Source: Lyngbya sp. HA4199-MV5
GTDB taxonomy: Bacteria; Cyanobacteriota; Cyanobacteriia; Leptolyngbyales; Leptolyngbyaceae
NCBI GenBank assembly: GCA_019359375.1
Contig: JAHHHL010000031.1
Span: forward strand, 16,133-80,132
Length of the DNA stretch: 64,000 nt
Direction: 5' to 3'
Positions within the stretch are counted from its first letter, which is position 1, and each line of letters opens with the position of its first letter. A model generated the notes under the pieces. The model made no database searches. It was not told where the DNA came from and saw only the letters and a list, made by a program, of their open reading frames with translations. This document shows positions 26,917-35,357 of this stretch, in pieces. The position numbers and the translations under genes were made by a program.

Positions 26917-28518
26917 CTAAAAAGAGAAAACAGTTCGGAGTGTACCTGTGACGATCGTGCCATTACTGCTTTGATTACCCGCTTCTGTAATCACCTGGAT
27001 CAGGGGTGTAACTTGAATGTTGTTACTAATAGGAAAGTTATAGAATGCTTCAAGATTTGCTTGTGTTGCATTGCCAACATTGCTCTCAATCAGAGGTTGC
27101 CCGATCGCAATTCCTGCTAAAGCACCTCGTTTGAACAGATCCCTGAAGGCAATGCCTGCCATCCAGTAGCTCGGATTCAAATCGCCAGCGGTGCTATTTA
27201 AATAGGTGCCGTGACCGTAACGACCAAAGATGCCGATTTGTGGTGATAGCGCCAGCTCAAAATTGGCACCAAACACATCGAAAGGAGTATTGAGAAATAC
27301 ACCACCAGAGTACTGGAGTCGTAAGGCAAAAGTTTTAGAAGGTGAGTATTCTATTTCAACGGTACCCTGGTAAGGATCGCCGAACAAACCACCACTGCCC
27401 CCTCGATTTGGAAACAAGATGGCAGGAGCTTGTGGACCTTCCACATATCGCTGATCGTTGTCATTAAAACTGGCAGCATTTCCGGCAACATACACTGCTC
27501 GAAGTTTGAACGGACTTTGTTCTGGCTGCCACTGAACAACAGCACCCGCTCCCACTGAACGAGGAAATAGAGGAAAGTTATTAATTAACGCTTGAGTTGA
27601 AAAGTCAAGGAAGCTAACGTTGGCATAACTATTTTTATCAACGTAATCTGTAGCAACAATTTGAGGACCGATCGTGACGCTGACATCTTTAATCGGAATA
27701 AACGTGTAGAACAAGCGCCCCAAACTAAACTGAGGTCTACCAGGAACCGCAAAATCTAACACACTGCCAAAGTTTGGTTCTAAAAAACCAGCCGCGTTAT
27801 CATTAGAACCTTCGCTTCCAGCGGTTAGTCGGACTTGTAGTTGATCAGTGCCTGTAAAGCTGGTGTTGAAGAACAAGGAAACGCGGTAGAGAGAAGTGGG
27901 ATTTGGGTCTTCCTCAGCAACGACTGCCCCTGTAGGGGAGAGAATACGCGCTGCTCCGCAGGTACCGCAAGGGTCGCCTTCAAAGCCACCTGCATTCACG
28001 GCAACGATTACTTGTCCGGTAAGCTTTGTTGTTGTCGAAAACTGATTTGCTTCTAGAGTGGTTGTCCGAATTTCTAACGTATCAACCCGTCCCCGTGTCG
28101 TTGCTAATTCGGTGGCAAACTCTTCTTGCAATCGTTGTAGGGTCAGCAAATCTTCTTTTGGCACTGAGTTGGTTACACTAGAGGTAACTAGCTCAGTCAC
28201 TCTATTCAAGCAAGCATTCAGTCCTGCCGCAAACTCATGGCGAGATAGCGCTCGATCGCCTTGAAATTGTTGATTGGAGTACCCTGCAACACAACCATAC
28301 CGCTCCACTAGCGATCGCAACGCCTGAAATGCCCAGTCGCTCGGTTGCGCATCGGTAAGCTGGGAGACCGATGTGACTTGATCCTGATCCTGATCCATTA
28401 CAGACGTTCCGTCTGCTTCGCTCACGAGAACAGTCTGAGAGATCGCTGACTTTGTCAGTGAAATTACATCTGTGCTGAAGTAGGTGAGTGCACCCAGCAG
28501 AATCCAGAGTTTTACCAT
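26917..28518 (-). CDS. SLH/OprB-type outer membrane porin of cyanobacteria
   Basis: 533 aa. A hydrophobic start (residues 1-28) acts as signal sequence. A single SLH domain at about 59-110 (SDWAFQALRSLVERYGC and the ALSRHEFAAGLNACLNRV end) anchors the protein to peptidoglycan. A coiled-coil linker follows (121-160), then an OprB-type beta barrel to the C-terminal Phe. Such porins admit small solutes, in some cases inorganic ions or iron. The upstream region holds a two-site operator shared with the LysR/hydrolase promoter, so uptake through this porin is probably induced together with the catabolic genes. Confidence 0.88.
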   Translation of the reverse strand: MVKLWILLGALTYFSTDVISLTKSAISQTVLVSEADGTSVMDQDQDQVTSVSQLTDAQPSDWAFQALRSLVERYGCVAGYSNQQFQGDRALSRHEFAAGLNACLNRVTELVTSSVTNSVPKEDLLTLQRLQEEFATELATTRGRVDTLEIRTTTLEANQFSTTTKLTGQVIVAVNAGGFEGDPCGTCGAARILSPTGAVVAEEDPNPTSLYRVSLFFNTSFTGTDQLQVRLTAGSEGSNDNAAGFLEPNFGSVLDFAVPGRPQFSLGRLFYTFIPIKDVSVTIGPQIVATDYVDKNSYANVSFLDFSTQALINNFPLFPRSVGAGAVVQWQPEQSPFKLRAVYVAGNAASFNDNDQRYVEGPQAPAILFPNRGGSGGLFGDPYQGTVEIEYSPSKTFALRLQYSGGVFLNTPFDVFGANFELALSPQIGIFGRYGHGTYLNSTAGDLNPSYWMAGIAFRDLFKRGALAGIAIGQPLIESNVGNATQANLEAFYNFPISNNIQVTPLIQVITEAGNQSSNGTIVTGTLRTVFSF

Positions 28519-28594
28519 CTTTTACTAATGCCTTTTGCTAAAAGCATTTTTGACGTTACTTCAAAACATTCTTAGTGATTTACTCTATAGGGTA

Positions 28595-28614
28595 ATACCT
28601 TAAAAGTATAGATA
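28595..28614. promoter_or_regulatory. LysR-type operator site A1 upstream of the porin
   Basis: ATACCTTAAAAGTATAGATA. It matches the site at 38214-38233 in the LysR promoter at 16 of 20 positions. It lies 77 bp before the porin start and 55 bp from site A2. Confidence 0.6.
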
Positions 28615-28649
28615 GCCCATCATGCGTATACCAATATTGAATCTGAGTG

Positions 28650-28670
28650 ATACCTTAAAGGTATTGATAA
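28650..28670. promoter_or_regulatory. LysR-type operator site A2 upstream of the porin
   Basis: ATACCTTAAAGGTATTGATAA, an ATACC-N5-GGTAT dyad. It matches site B2 at 38268-38288 in 19 of 21 positions. The rest of the 286-bp gap (28519-28804) shows no gene. Confidence 0.65.
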
Positions 28671-28804
28671 TTCAGGAATCAACTGATGCGTTAAAGAATG
28701 CACGTTTAACCAAAGTGAGGAAGCTATACTGCTACACCACCTGCAAAACAAACTTACCGTGTCACCGGCGGTAGATTACATTGGGTTTCCTTCGTCAACC
28801 CAAC

Positions 28805-29767
28805 CTATGGGCGAGCGATCGCACTAAAGAAATCAGCAATCTTTTCGGCAATATATACAGGACGATCCTCTGACACCCAATGACTACACTTATTGACGAC
28901 TTCGTAACTGGCATCAATAGCATACCGTTCAAGCGTTTTGAAGGCTCGTTTGGCATCACCACCTAGATACCCGCCAAAGCCCAGCTCTGCGCCAATATAT
29001 TTGAGCGGCATCGTGAGAGACTTTTCTGGCAAAACGTTGCCATCAGGTGTGTAAGCCGGAGGCCTATTGTAATAGGATGCTCCACACTCAATCACTCCTG
29101 GTATCTTGGCAGTGCGGACGTACTCAGCAATATCTTCAGGCTGTATCGCACCAACGTTATAGACCCACTGTGTAAAGAATTGAGGAATGAACTGCTCCTC
29201 ACGTCCCGACGCGAACGAAGGAGATAACCGTGCAGCATTCATCGGGAAGTGCCAGATCTCGTTGATATGCTGCAAAAGAATCTCACCCATTTCTGGCCCA
29301 TCGATTGAAGTTTCCGTAAAGAACAGTTTTTCAACCAACTCAGGGTTGTAGGCTGCCATGTGAGCCAGTGGCGGGCCGCTGACATCGTGTCCCACAACAA
29401 GGACTTGATCTTGTTCTAAATGCTCAGTAATGAATGTTTTGATGATGGTCGAAATCGTTCCAGTGTCAAACGCAGAGGGTGGTGAGCTATCTCCAAGTCC
29501 TGGCATGTCGAAGGCAACGCAGGTAAAGCGATCAGCAAGCTGCGGCATCACTTTTCGCCATTCATACCATGAAGCGGGCCAACCATGACCGAAAACAATC
29601 ACTGGTCCTTGCCCCCCAATCACATAGTGTAAGTTGACTCCTTGAACATGTACACGTCGGTGTTCAAAAGTTTTAGCGAATTCAACTCGATCAAAGGGAG
29701 CTATTGCGAGAATGCGATCGCGATAATAAAGATCGGTCGGGTCGGTCGTGGGTTGTTCCAGGGGCAT
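28805..29767 (-). CDS. Alpha/beta hydrolase (epoxide hydrolase / dehalogenase type)
   Basis: 320 aa. Oxyanion motif HGWPASW at 61-67, nucleophile elbow VVGHDVSGPP with Asp128, and catalytic His296 (KCSHWVSEDRP). An Asp nucleophile marks the epoxide hydrolase/haloalkane dehalogenase branch rather than the Ser esterases. AAGGA 8 nt before the ATG supports the start. A CTTTGTAG...CTACAAAG inverted repeat lies upstream at 29831-29864. It is the second Asp-type hydrolase of the island (the other is at 37191-38060). Confidence 0.87.
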   Translation of the reverse strand: MPLEQPTTDPTDLYYRDRILAIAPFDRVEFAKTFEHRRVHVQGVNLHYVIGGQGPVIVFGHGWPASWYEWRKVMPQLADRFTCVAFDMPGLGDSSPPSAFDTGTISTIIKTFITEHLEQDQVLVVGHDVSGPPLAHMAAYNPELVEKLFFTETSIDGPEMGEILLQHINEIWHFPMNAARLSPSFASGREEQFIPQFFTQWVYNVGAIQPEDIAEYVRTAKIPGVIECGASYYNRPPAYTPDGNVLPEKSLTMPLKYIGAELGFGGYLGGDAKRAFKTLERYAIDASYEVVNKCSHWVSEDRPVYIAEKIADFFSAIARP

Positions 29768-29830
29768 TACAGATTCCTTATCTACTTCAAACTTGAGTGA
29801 GTTTGCAAAACTGCGTCAATTTCTAATGAT

Positions 29831-29864
29831 CTTTGTAGGCATACGCACGTTCAATTCTACAAAG
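29831..29864. promoter_or_regulatory. 8-bp inverted repeat upstream of the hydrolase gene
   Basis: CTTTGTAG (29831-29838) and CTACAAAG (29857-29864) with 18 bp between them, in the gap between the SDR stop and the hydrolase start. It could be a regulator site or a weak terminator for the SDR gene. There is no T-run. Confidence 0.3.
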
Positions 29865-29883
29865 TGAATGTATTGGGATCGCT

Positions 29884-30609
29884 TCAACTCATTCCACCAT
29901 TGACACCAATGATTTGACCTGTAATCCAACGTGCTTCTTCGCTAACCACAAAGGCAACAACATCTGCAATGTCTGTCGGCTGTCCCAACCGTCCGAGCGG
30001 GGTTATTTGGGGTGCCATCTCTCTTGCCATGTCTGGAACCATATCGGTTTCTGTTGCACCTGGAGCAACCGCATTAACAGTGATTTGTCTCGCTCCTAGC
30101 TCTTTTGCCAACACCCGTGTCAACTGCTCTACTGCGGCTTTACTGGCGGCATAGATAGATGTGTTTGGATCACTTCGTATCGTGGCATTACTAGATAGAT
30201 TGACGATACGTCCGCCATCTCCAATTCGCCGTGCTGCCTCTTGTAATGCTAAAAAGATACCCCGCACATTGAGTGTTATTACTTTATCGAGTTCCTCTAA
30301 AGTGGTATCGATCACAGGTTTCATCAAGAACGTACCAGCATTGTTAATTAGAATATGCAAGTTGCCAAAGTGAGCTTCAGCCGCATCAAACAGTTGTCGC
30401 ACTTGACCAAGATCGCTGATATCAGCCTGTACCGCGATCGCCTTGCCACCGCTGGACTCAATTGCTTGCACTACTTCTTGTGCTTTATCGGCATTACCTG
30501 CATAGTTGACGACAACAGAGGCTCCATCACGTCCTAAGCGTTCGGCGATCGCTCGCCCAATCCCACGCGATGAACCTGTGACAATCGCCACTTTGTTAAC
30601 TAAAGTCAT
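29884..30609 (-). CDS. SDR oxidoreductase (FabG-like)
   Basis: 241 aa classical short-chain dehydrogenase: cofactor motif TGSSRGIGR (11-19), NNAG (89-92), S139/S140, and the active site Y153-x3-K157. The C-terminal GQIIGVNGG is typical. NADP(H) is favoured by Arg/Asn-rich residues after strand 2. The substrate is unknown. GGAGG 9 nt before the ATG supports the start. Confidence 0.9.
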   Translation of the reverse strand: MTLVNKVAIVTGSSRGIGRAIAERLGRDGASVVVNYAGNADKAQEVVQAIESSGGKAIAVQADISDLGQVRQLFDAAEAHFGNLHILINNAGTFLMKPVIDTTLEELDKVITLNVRGIFLALQEAARRIGDGGRIVNLSSNATIRSDPNTSIYAASKAAVEQLTRVLAKELGARQITVNAVAPGATETDMVPDMAREMAPQITPLGRLGQPTDIADVVAFVVSEEARWITGQIIGVNGGMS

Positions 30610-30656
30610 TGGCTTGCCTCCATTGTGTGATTTAACTTACGAGCATTACCTGAACG

Positions 30657-31133
30657 TCAAATCCGATAGCCAAACGCATTTCTTGCAGTATCTCTTTTCG
30701 TCCAACCTCTGCCTTCTGGACTCATGTAAGCCGCATATTCTCGGAAGTGAGCGATTTTTTCGTCTTCGATCACAAACACCATGACAACCTGATTAGAGTA
30801 TTCGTAATCTGCAATCTCACCTTCAATTCGCGCTTCAAAACAAATTTCATTCCCGTTCGCGTACACTTGTTGAATAAACCAGTCGGTTCGAGTTACTTCT
30901 GTATGATGGGCGAATAGTTTTACTGCTTCATCTTTACCCTGAAGTAACCCTCGTTCAGCAAATCCAGGAACAGGAGCATAGAATGTCAGATCGTCTTTCA
31001 GTAAATCAAGAAATGGTTGCCAATCTCCTGTATGGGCACCCTGCTGAATGAGCTTAATGCCTTTGATTGCGGTTTGCATTGCCATCTCTGAGACTGGCTC
31101 AATATTGGTTGAAATTGTTTGTTGCGTATTCAT
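30657..31133 (-). CDS. NTF2-like (SnoaL-type) protein
   Basis: 158 aa from the second ATG at 31133 (a first ATG, 15 codons earlier, begins with residues unlike the fold). Cone-shaped NTF2 fold: MQTAIKGIKLIQQGAHTGDWQPFLDLLKDDLTF, then FEARIEGEIADYEYSNQVVMVFVIEDEKIAHFREYAAY. Members are small-molecule isomerases, cyclases or binding proteins. It sits just upstream of the SDR gene on the same strand, probably in one transcript. Confidence 0.8.
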   Translation of the reverse strand: MNTQQTISTNIEPVSEMAMQTAIKGIKLIQQGAHTGDWQPFLDLLKDDLTFYAPVPGFAERGLLQGKDEAVKLFAHHTEVTRTDWFIQQVYANGNEICFEARIEGEIADYEYSNQVVMVFVIEDEKIAHFREYAAYMSPEGRGWTKRDTARNAFGYRI

Positions 31134-31241
31134 GTTTTTCAACTCACTACGTCTGTTAGGATGTATCCCACGAAACATTCAATCACTTCTAGTATGGCTT
31201 TACCTTGAAATATGAATTGCAGAAGTAATGTTTTAATGCTG

Positions 31242-31706
31242 TTAAAGCTGTTTGCTACCTGATTCTGTTTGAATCGTAAACCAATAACCCGCTGACGCGA
31301 TCGCAATCGTAATCAAACCTGAAATCACATTTGGATAAAGCGGAATGCCGCCAAACTGAGATGGAGAAACATTGCCGAGAACAGGATCATTGAGAAAGCC
31401 ATAGGAGGTTCCGGGCAGCAGTCCAGAGGCGATCAAACCAATCCAGAATGCGGAGCCGAGAAAGGCAGCAAGCCCCATCGAGAAGCGATCGCTCGTGGGA
31501 CGAACTTTCAAAATGGCTAAGGCAGCAAGCCCCAGAGAAGCCGCCGCAAAGAATGACATCGCACAATGCAGTTTGGCGTGAGGCAACCATGCAGGATTGT
31601 TCATATGGGCATTTGCTAGAAAAACGGCATCCGTGACGATCGGAATAATTAGGGTTGAAAGAGCCGCTACAACCAGCAACCCTTTAGCAAGTTGTTTTCT
31701 GGGCAT
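31242..31706 (-). CDS. Four-helix membrane protein of unknown function
   Basis: 154 aa from the ATG at 31706, chosen because GAGGA lies 9 nt upstream. Hydrophobic segments: GLLVVAALSTLIIPIVTDAV, CAMSFFAAASLGLAALAIL, MGLAAFLGSAFWIGLIASG and NVISGLITIAIASAGYWF, i.e. four membrane helices. It resembles small DoxX-like or DUF-type inner membrane proteins, but I cannot name the family. It may be cotranscribed with the NTF2 and SDR genes downstream. Confidence 0.7.
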   Translation of the reverse strand: MPRKQLAKGLLVVAALSTLIIPIVTDAVFLANAHMNNPAWLPHAKLHCAMSFFAAASLGLAALAILKVRPTSDRFSMGLAAFLGSAFWIGLIASGLLPGTSYGFLNDPVLGNVSPSQFGGIPLYPNVISGLITIAIASAGYWFTIQTESGSKQL

Positions 31707-31830
31707 GATGGGCTTCCTCACTGCAATGGATTTCTGACAATTCAATATTACCCGTAAACAACATCAAACCTGCTTGATGATCAACCAGTAAGGCGCAGGC
31801 ATTACTACCATCTAACATTTCGTGAGTCAT
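31684..31830 (-). pseudogene. Truncated isochorismatase-type gene with an intact start
   Basis: Starts at an ATG (31830) with AGGAG 7 nt upstream. The product MTHEMLDGSNACALLVDHQAGLM matches the first strand of isochorismatase-like hydrolases, including the catalytic Asp (VDHQ). After about 32 codons the similarity stops and the frame runs into the start of the membrane protein gene. Only the 5' end of a former gene remains. It may now serve as a leader for the membrane gene. Confidence 0.65.
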
Positions 31831-32045
31831 ACCAATTCTCCTGAGTGTTGTTACTCTAGTGAGTGAATGCGGATAGATAGCATAAAGGAAACCACACATA
31901 CGGAAACTAACAGACGTTACCAATGTACTGCTTATCAAAAATTGCTGAAAATTTTACTAATCTTGCTAGTTTTAGAATAAGAAGGAAAAAACTACCTAAA
32001 GACAGAGGTGTTGAGGTTTGGAGATTATCTATCCACTCGCCAAGT

Positions 32046-32960
32046 TCAAAGCAATTTTTGGTAATCTCTAGGCGTTATCCCTGTGCATTTACGAAAAAAT
32101 TTGGTTAATTGTTGCTGATTGGCAAAACCGAGGCGATCGCTAATCTCCCCAATTGATAGTTTTCGCTCTGTCAGCAATTGTTTTGCCAGCTTGAGGCGGC
32201 ATTGAGCCACAAACTGCCAGGGTGTCAATCCAGTTGATTGCTTAAACTGCCGCAAAAAGTGATACTGGCTCATGCCAATCGCCTGCGCCATCTCTGGCAG
32301 CGACAAACTTTCTGTTAAATGCGTATTGATGTACTCAACTACTTGCTGCAATTTTGTGTTGGCAAGTCCTTCCTGCTTCTTCTGAATGGTTGGTTTTCGA
32401 GTTGAATACCGTTGCAGTAGGTGCATGGTTAGTAAGTTAATTGCTGCCTCAACATAGAGGCGATCGCACACCTGATCTGACGTAAGCTCCGATAGCAGCG
32501 CCAACCCAATCCCGTGAATTAAGGGATCATGAATTTGATGTTGCGGGACAAGTTCAACCCGATCGACCTCCATCGCGTCAGCGGTACGGTTGATCAGTTC
32601 CGGTTCCACAGCCAGAAACGCATAGTCAGCCTCTCCATGTATCCAAACCTGATGGTGAGCTTGCGCCGGAAGCAGAAATGCCTCACCGCTCGTCATCAAA
32701 GAGCTATGAAAGTTGCCGTTCAGCCTGCGCTCTACTTTCAGGGGATCACACCGAGTCAAAACAACGAGAACATGCTGTTCATGGGTGTGCTCTGGAGTTT
32801 CATGAGCAGGCTGATAGTGATGTTCAACTTTGACACCCTGCCATCCTTGCTGATGGCTAGAGTAGAGTGGTTGATGGGGCAGAATCTGCAAAAGCGCATT
32901 TTCAGCCGTCGAATCGATGGATAAACGATGTTGTGCCATCATCTTTTGCTCCTGAATCAA
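32046..32960 (-). CDS. AraC-family transcriptional regulator
   Basis: 304 aa. Residues 40-135 form a cupin-like sensor (HYQPAHETPEHTHEQHVLVVL), and residues 205-304 the double HTH of AraC (SLSLPEMAQAIGMSQYHFLRQFKQSTGLTPWQFVAQCRLKLAKQLL, then SIGEISDRLGFANQQQLTKFFRKCTGITPRDY). It lies 48 bp after the NTF2 gene of the large minus-strand operon and may be its last gene or its separate regulator. The sensor shares its layout with the second AraC protein at 55407-56306. Confidence 0.9.
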   Translation of the reverse strand: MIQEQKMMAQHRLSIDSTAENALLQILPHQPLYSSHQQGWQGVKVEHHYQPAHETPEHTHEQHVLVVLTRCDPLKVERRLNGNFHSSLMTSGEAFLLPAQAHHQVWIHGEADYAFLAVEPELINRTADAMEVDRVELVPQHQIHDPLIHGIGLALLSELTSDQVCDRLYVEAAINLLTMHLLQRYSTRKPTIQKKQEGLANTKLQQVVEYINTHLTESLSLPEMAQAIGMSQYHFLRQFKQSTGLTPWQFVAQCRLKLAKQLLTERKLSIGEISDRLGFANQQQLTKFFRKCTGITPRDYQKLL

Positions 32961-33008
32961 AAGACGTTAATAATGAAATTTCAATTTAGTGTTATGTACC
33001 ATTCAAAC

Positions 33009-33377
33009 TCATTTGTTCTCATAGACAGGTGAGATGTCCATGTTCATGCGGAAGTCATAGATTTGATTGTTGGATGAACGCAGAATGCTAGCGCAGGGTA
33101 GTGTCACTTGCGTCCCGTTCTGGCGCGTGTAGGTGACATCTGCCTCCCATACGGCTGAATTACCATTATCACCGAGCCATATCCCGGTATTTTCGTGGTG
33201 CATTGCCTGAATCGTGGCAAAAAACTGAGCCAGGGCATCTCGAATCGCTTGCTTACCTTCTGCCGGAGGTTGATTGCTAAACTGGAACTTACCATCGTCG
33301 GTAAAGTAAGCGGCGATCGCATCCGCATCCAGCGTATCTACTGTTTTGAAATAGTTGCAAACCCATTCAGCATCCAT
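33009..33377 (-). CDS. NTF2-like (SnoaL-type) protein, end of the eight-gene operon
   Basis: 122 aa. The SnoaL pattern is clear: WVCNYFKTVDTLDADAIAAYFTDDGKFQF, then GKQAIRDALAQFF, then HENTGIWLGDNGNSAVWEADVTYTRQNG. It probably binds or isomerises a small hydrophobic substrate. It is separated from the upstream SDR gene by 15 bp. Confidence 0.85.
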   Translation of the reverse strand: MDAEWVCNYFKTVDTLDADAIAAYFTDDGKFQFSNQPPAEGKQAIRDALAQFFATIQAMHHENTGIWLGDNGNSAVWEADVTYTRQNGTQVTLPCASILRSSNNQIYDFRMNMDISPVYENK

Positions 33378-33392
33378 TGGTTTGTCTCCTAA

Positions 33393-34238
33393 TCATCCAG
33401 CGGGACTGGAATACACTTCGCCACCATCTACCAAAATCTCTGCACCCGTGACAAAAGCGGCTAAATCACTTGCCAAGACCAGAACCATGCGAGCAATGTC
33501 ATCCGGTTCACCCATTCGCCCTGCGGGATAAAATTTTGCCGTCGCGTTGCGAGCATCTCCACCTTGCATCCGGTTAAGATCAGTCATGTTCGCCTCAACT
33601 CCAGGCGTATCCGTCAAACCAGGACCGACTGCCACAACGCGAATGCCATACTTGCCCCACTCACTGGCAAGCGCGGCTGTTAATCCTCGCACACCCCATT
33701 TAGAGGCGACGTAGTGCGGTTGTTCCGACACACCGTGGAACGCTAGACTGGAAGCGATGTTGATAATGACTCCACCACCCTGGTCTTTCATCAATCGTCC
33801 GGCAGCCCGACAGCCGTAGAACGTTCCAGTCAAATTGGTGTCAATAATCCGCTGCCACTCTTCGTCAGTCACCTCAAACGCTGCTCTTATGGGTAACAAT
33901 CCAGCGTCGTTGACCCAAACATCGAGTTTGCCAAACTCACGCATTGCCCGTTCAGCCACCATTTCTGCTTGGGTAGACTGGCTCACATCTGCTGTCACTG
34001 CAACAATTCGCGCTTTGCTCTCTGGTAGTTCGGCAACCGTTGCTTCGAGTTGCTCGGTTTTGCGATCAACTGCCACGATCGCGGCTCCCGCTTCATGCAA
34101 CCGTCTGACAATGGCTTGACCAATACCGCGTGCTGCACCTGTCACGACAATGACGCGGTTCTCTAGCGAAATGAGTTCAGAAATCGTTTTGTTCGCAACG
34201 CTGGGAAACGCCACTTTTTCATTCGTTACCTGAGTCAT
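33393..34238 (-). CDS. SDR oxidoreductase
   Basis: 281 aa from the ATG at 34238, which has GGAG 7 nt upstream and overlaps the VOC gene stop by one base (TGATG). Cofactor motif TGAARGIGQ, NDAG in place of NNAG, SS before the active-site Y-x3-K (HYVASK), and C-terminal GAEILVDGG. It has an N-terminal extension of about 25 residues. Translationally coupled to the VOC gene. Confidence 0.9.
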   Translation of the reverse strand: MTQVTNEKVAFPSVANKTISELISLENRVIVVTGAARGIGQAIVRRLHEAGAAIVAVDRKTEQLEATVAELPESKARIVAVTADVSQSTQAEMVAERAMREFGKLDVWVNDAGLLPIRAAFEVTDEEWQRIIDTNLTGTFYGCRAAGRLMKDQGGGVIINIASSLAFHGVSEQPHYVASKWGVRGLTAALASEWGKYGIRVVAVGPGLTDTPGVEANMTDLNRMQGGDARNATAKFYPAGRMGEPDDIARMVLVLASDLAAFVTGAEILVDGGEVYSSPAG

Positions 34239-34687
34239 CAATTTGCTCCTTGTTGGTCGTTTTGAGGATTGGGTTGAAATAATTCAATCAGAACACCGTT
34301 GTTGTCTTTGAAAAAGGTATACCGCTCACCGTGTGAGTTCGGTATCTCTGTGATTTCGGCAACAAATTCAATGCCTCGATCCTTGAGCGTGTGGTATGCC
34401 GCTTCAATGTCGGGTATACCTAAAGCCACATGATTCAGTCCCCGGACTCCAATGTTTGCTGCTACGTTGTTCCGGTACGTTGGCATAGGGTCAGAGTTTT
34501 GCACTTCAAAAATCTCCAAACGAAAGTCGCCTAAACTCATAAAGGCAGCTTTCATCTTCAAGGCGGCAATCTCATAGGTGTAGTCATAGGTGAAGCCGAG
34601 TTTTTCACTGTACCAGTCAATGGTTTCCTCCAAATTAGTAACTGTGATACCAAAGTGATGTAGTCGTAAACTAATATTTTGATTCAT
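34238..34687 (-). CDS. VOC/glyoxalase-fold dioxygenase-like protein
   Basis: 149 aa from the ATG at 34687. Two beta-alpha-beta-beta-beta repeats: LRLHHFGITVTNLEETIDWYSEKLGF and VRGLNHVALGIPDIEAAYHTLKDRGI. The possible metal ligands are H10 in the first repeat, H in LNHVALG, and E near the end (GVLIELFQP). This pattern suits a metal-dependent lyase, isomerase or extradiol-type enzyme. It sits between the GST and SDR genes of the operon. Confidence 0.85.
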   Translation of the reverse strand: MNQNISLRLHHFGITVTNLEETIDWYSEKLGFTYDYTYEIAALKMKAAFMSLGDFRLEIFEVQNSDPMPTYRNNVAANIGVRGLNHVALGIPDIEAAYHTLKDRGIEFVAEITEIPNSHGERYTFFKDNNGVLIELFQPNPQNDQQGAN

Positions 34688-34729
34688 TGACGTTGCCTCA
34701 ACCAAATCATAGATCTCTGAATGCAAACC

Positions 34730-35347
34730 TTAATGAATACCCTGCTGTTCCATTGCCCGCTGTACCCCTTCGTCTTCGCGTAACTGTTGGTAGAAGCGAT
34801 ACAGCTTGGGATAATCGGACAGCGGTTTCGGCAGGTTGTTACCCCAGCGCGTCATGGCGAATGCATAGGGGTCAGCGATCGTGCGGCGATCGCCTACTAG
34901 ATAATCTTTGCCTTCCAGGTGTTTGTCTAAATGCTGATACACGCGATCGATTAGCCGATAAGATGCTTCCTTCACAGATTGACGATTGGTTTCGCTGTCG
35001 TCAGTTGTGTAACGCTGCGGCATAAAGAATGGAAAAAAAGCGGGATGTACATCGCCCGTGAGAAAAGCTAACCAGCGATCGAGTTCGTAAGCATCCTGTA
35101 ACGTCCCATCATCGCCGAGGTTAGCGTCTGGATATTTGTGAGCCAGGTATTTCAGCAGCGCATCTGCCTGATTCATCACACCGCTATCACCATCGATCAT
35201 GGCAGGAACCTGCCCCAACGGATTCATTTGGAGATACTCTGGGTCGCTTGGCTTCACCTTCTGCAACTCATAGGGTTCACCAATCCACTCCAAAACAATG
35301 TGAGGCGCGATCGCGCAAGTGCCGGGAGCATAAAACAGTTTGATCAT
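34730..35347 (-). CDS. Glutathione S-transferase (beta-like)
   Basis: 205 aa. N-terminal thioredoxin fold with Cys11 in APGTCAIAPH, the beta-class position, and the glutathione-binding NPLGQVPAMIDGDSGVMNQADALLKYLA. The C-terminal all-helical domain carries VGDRRTIADPYAFAMTRW. It conjugates or removes groups from electrophiles using glutathione. AAGGAG 8 nt before the ATG supports the start. It is part of the large minus-strand operon, 10 bp after the SDR gene. Confidence 0.92.
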   Translation of the reverse strand: MIKLFYAPGTCAIAPHIVLEWIGEPYELQKVKPSDPEYLQMNPLGQVPAMIDGDSGVMNQADALLKYLAHKYPDANLGDDGTLQDAYELDRWLAFLTGDVHPAFFPFFMPQRYTTDDSETNRQSVKEASYRLIDRVYQHLDKHLEGKDYLVGDRRTIADPYAFAMTRWGNNLPKPLSDYPKLYRFYQQLREDEGVQRAMEQQGIH

Positions 35348-35357
35348 GATGGTCTCC

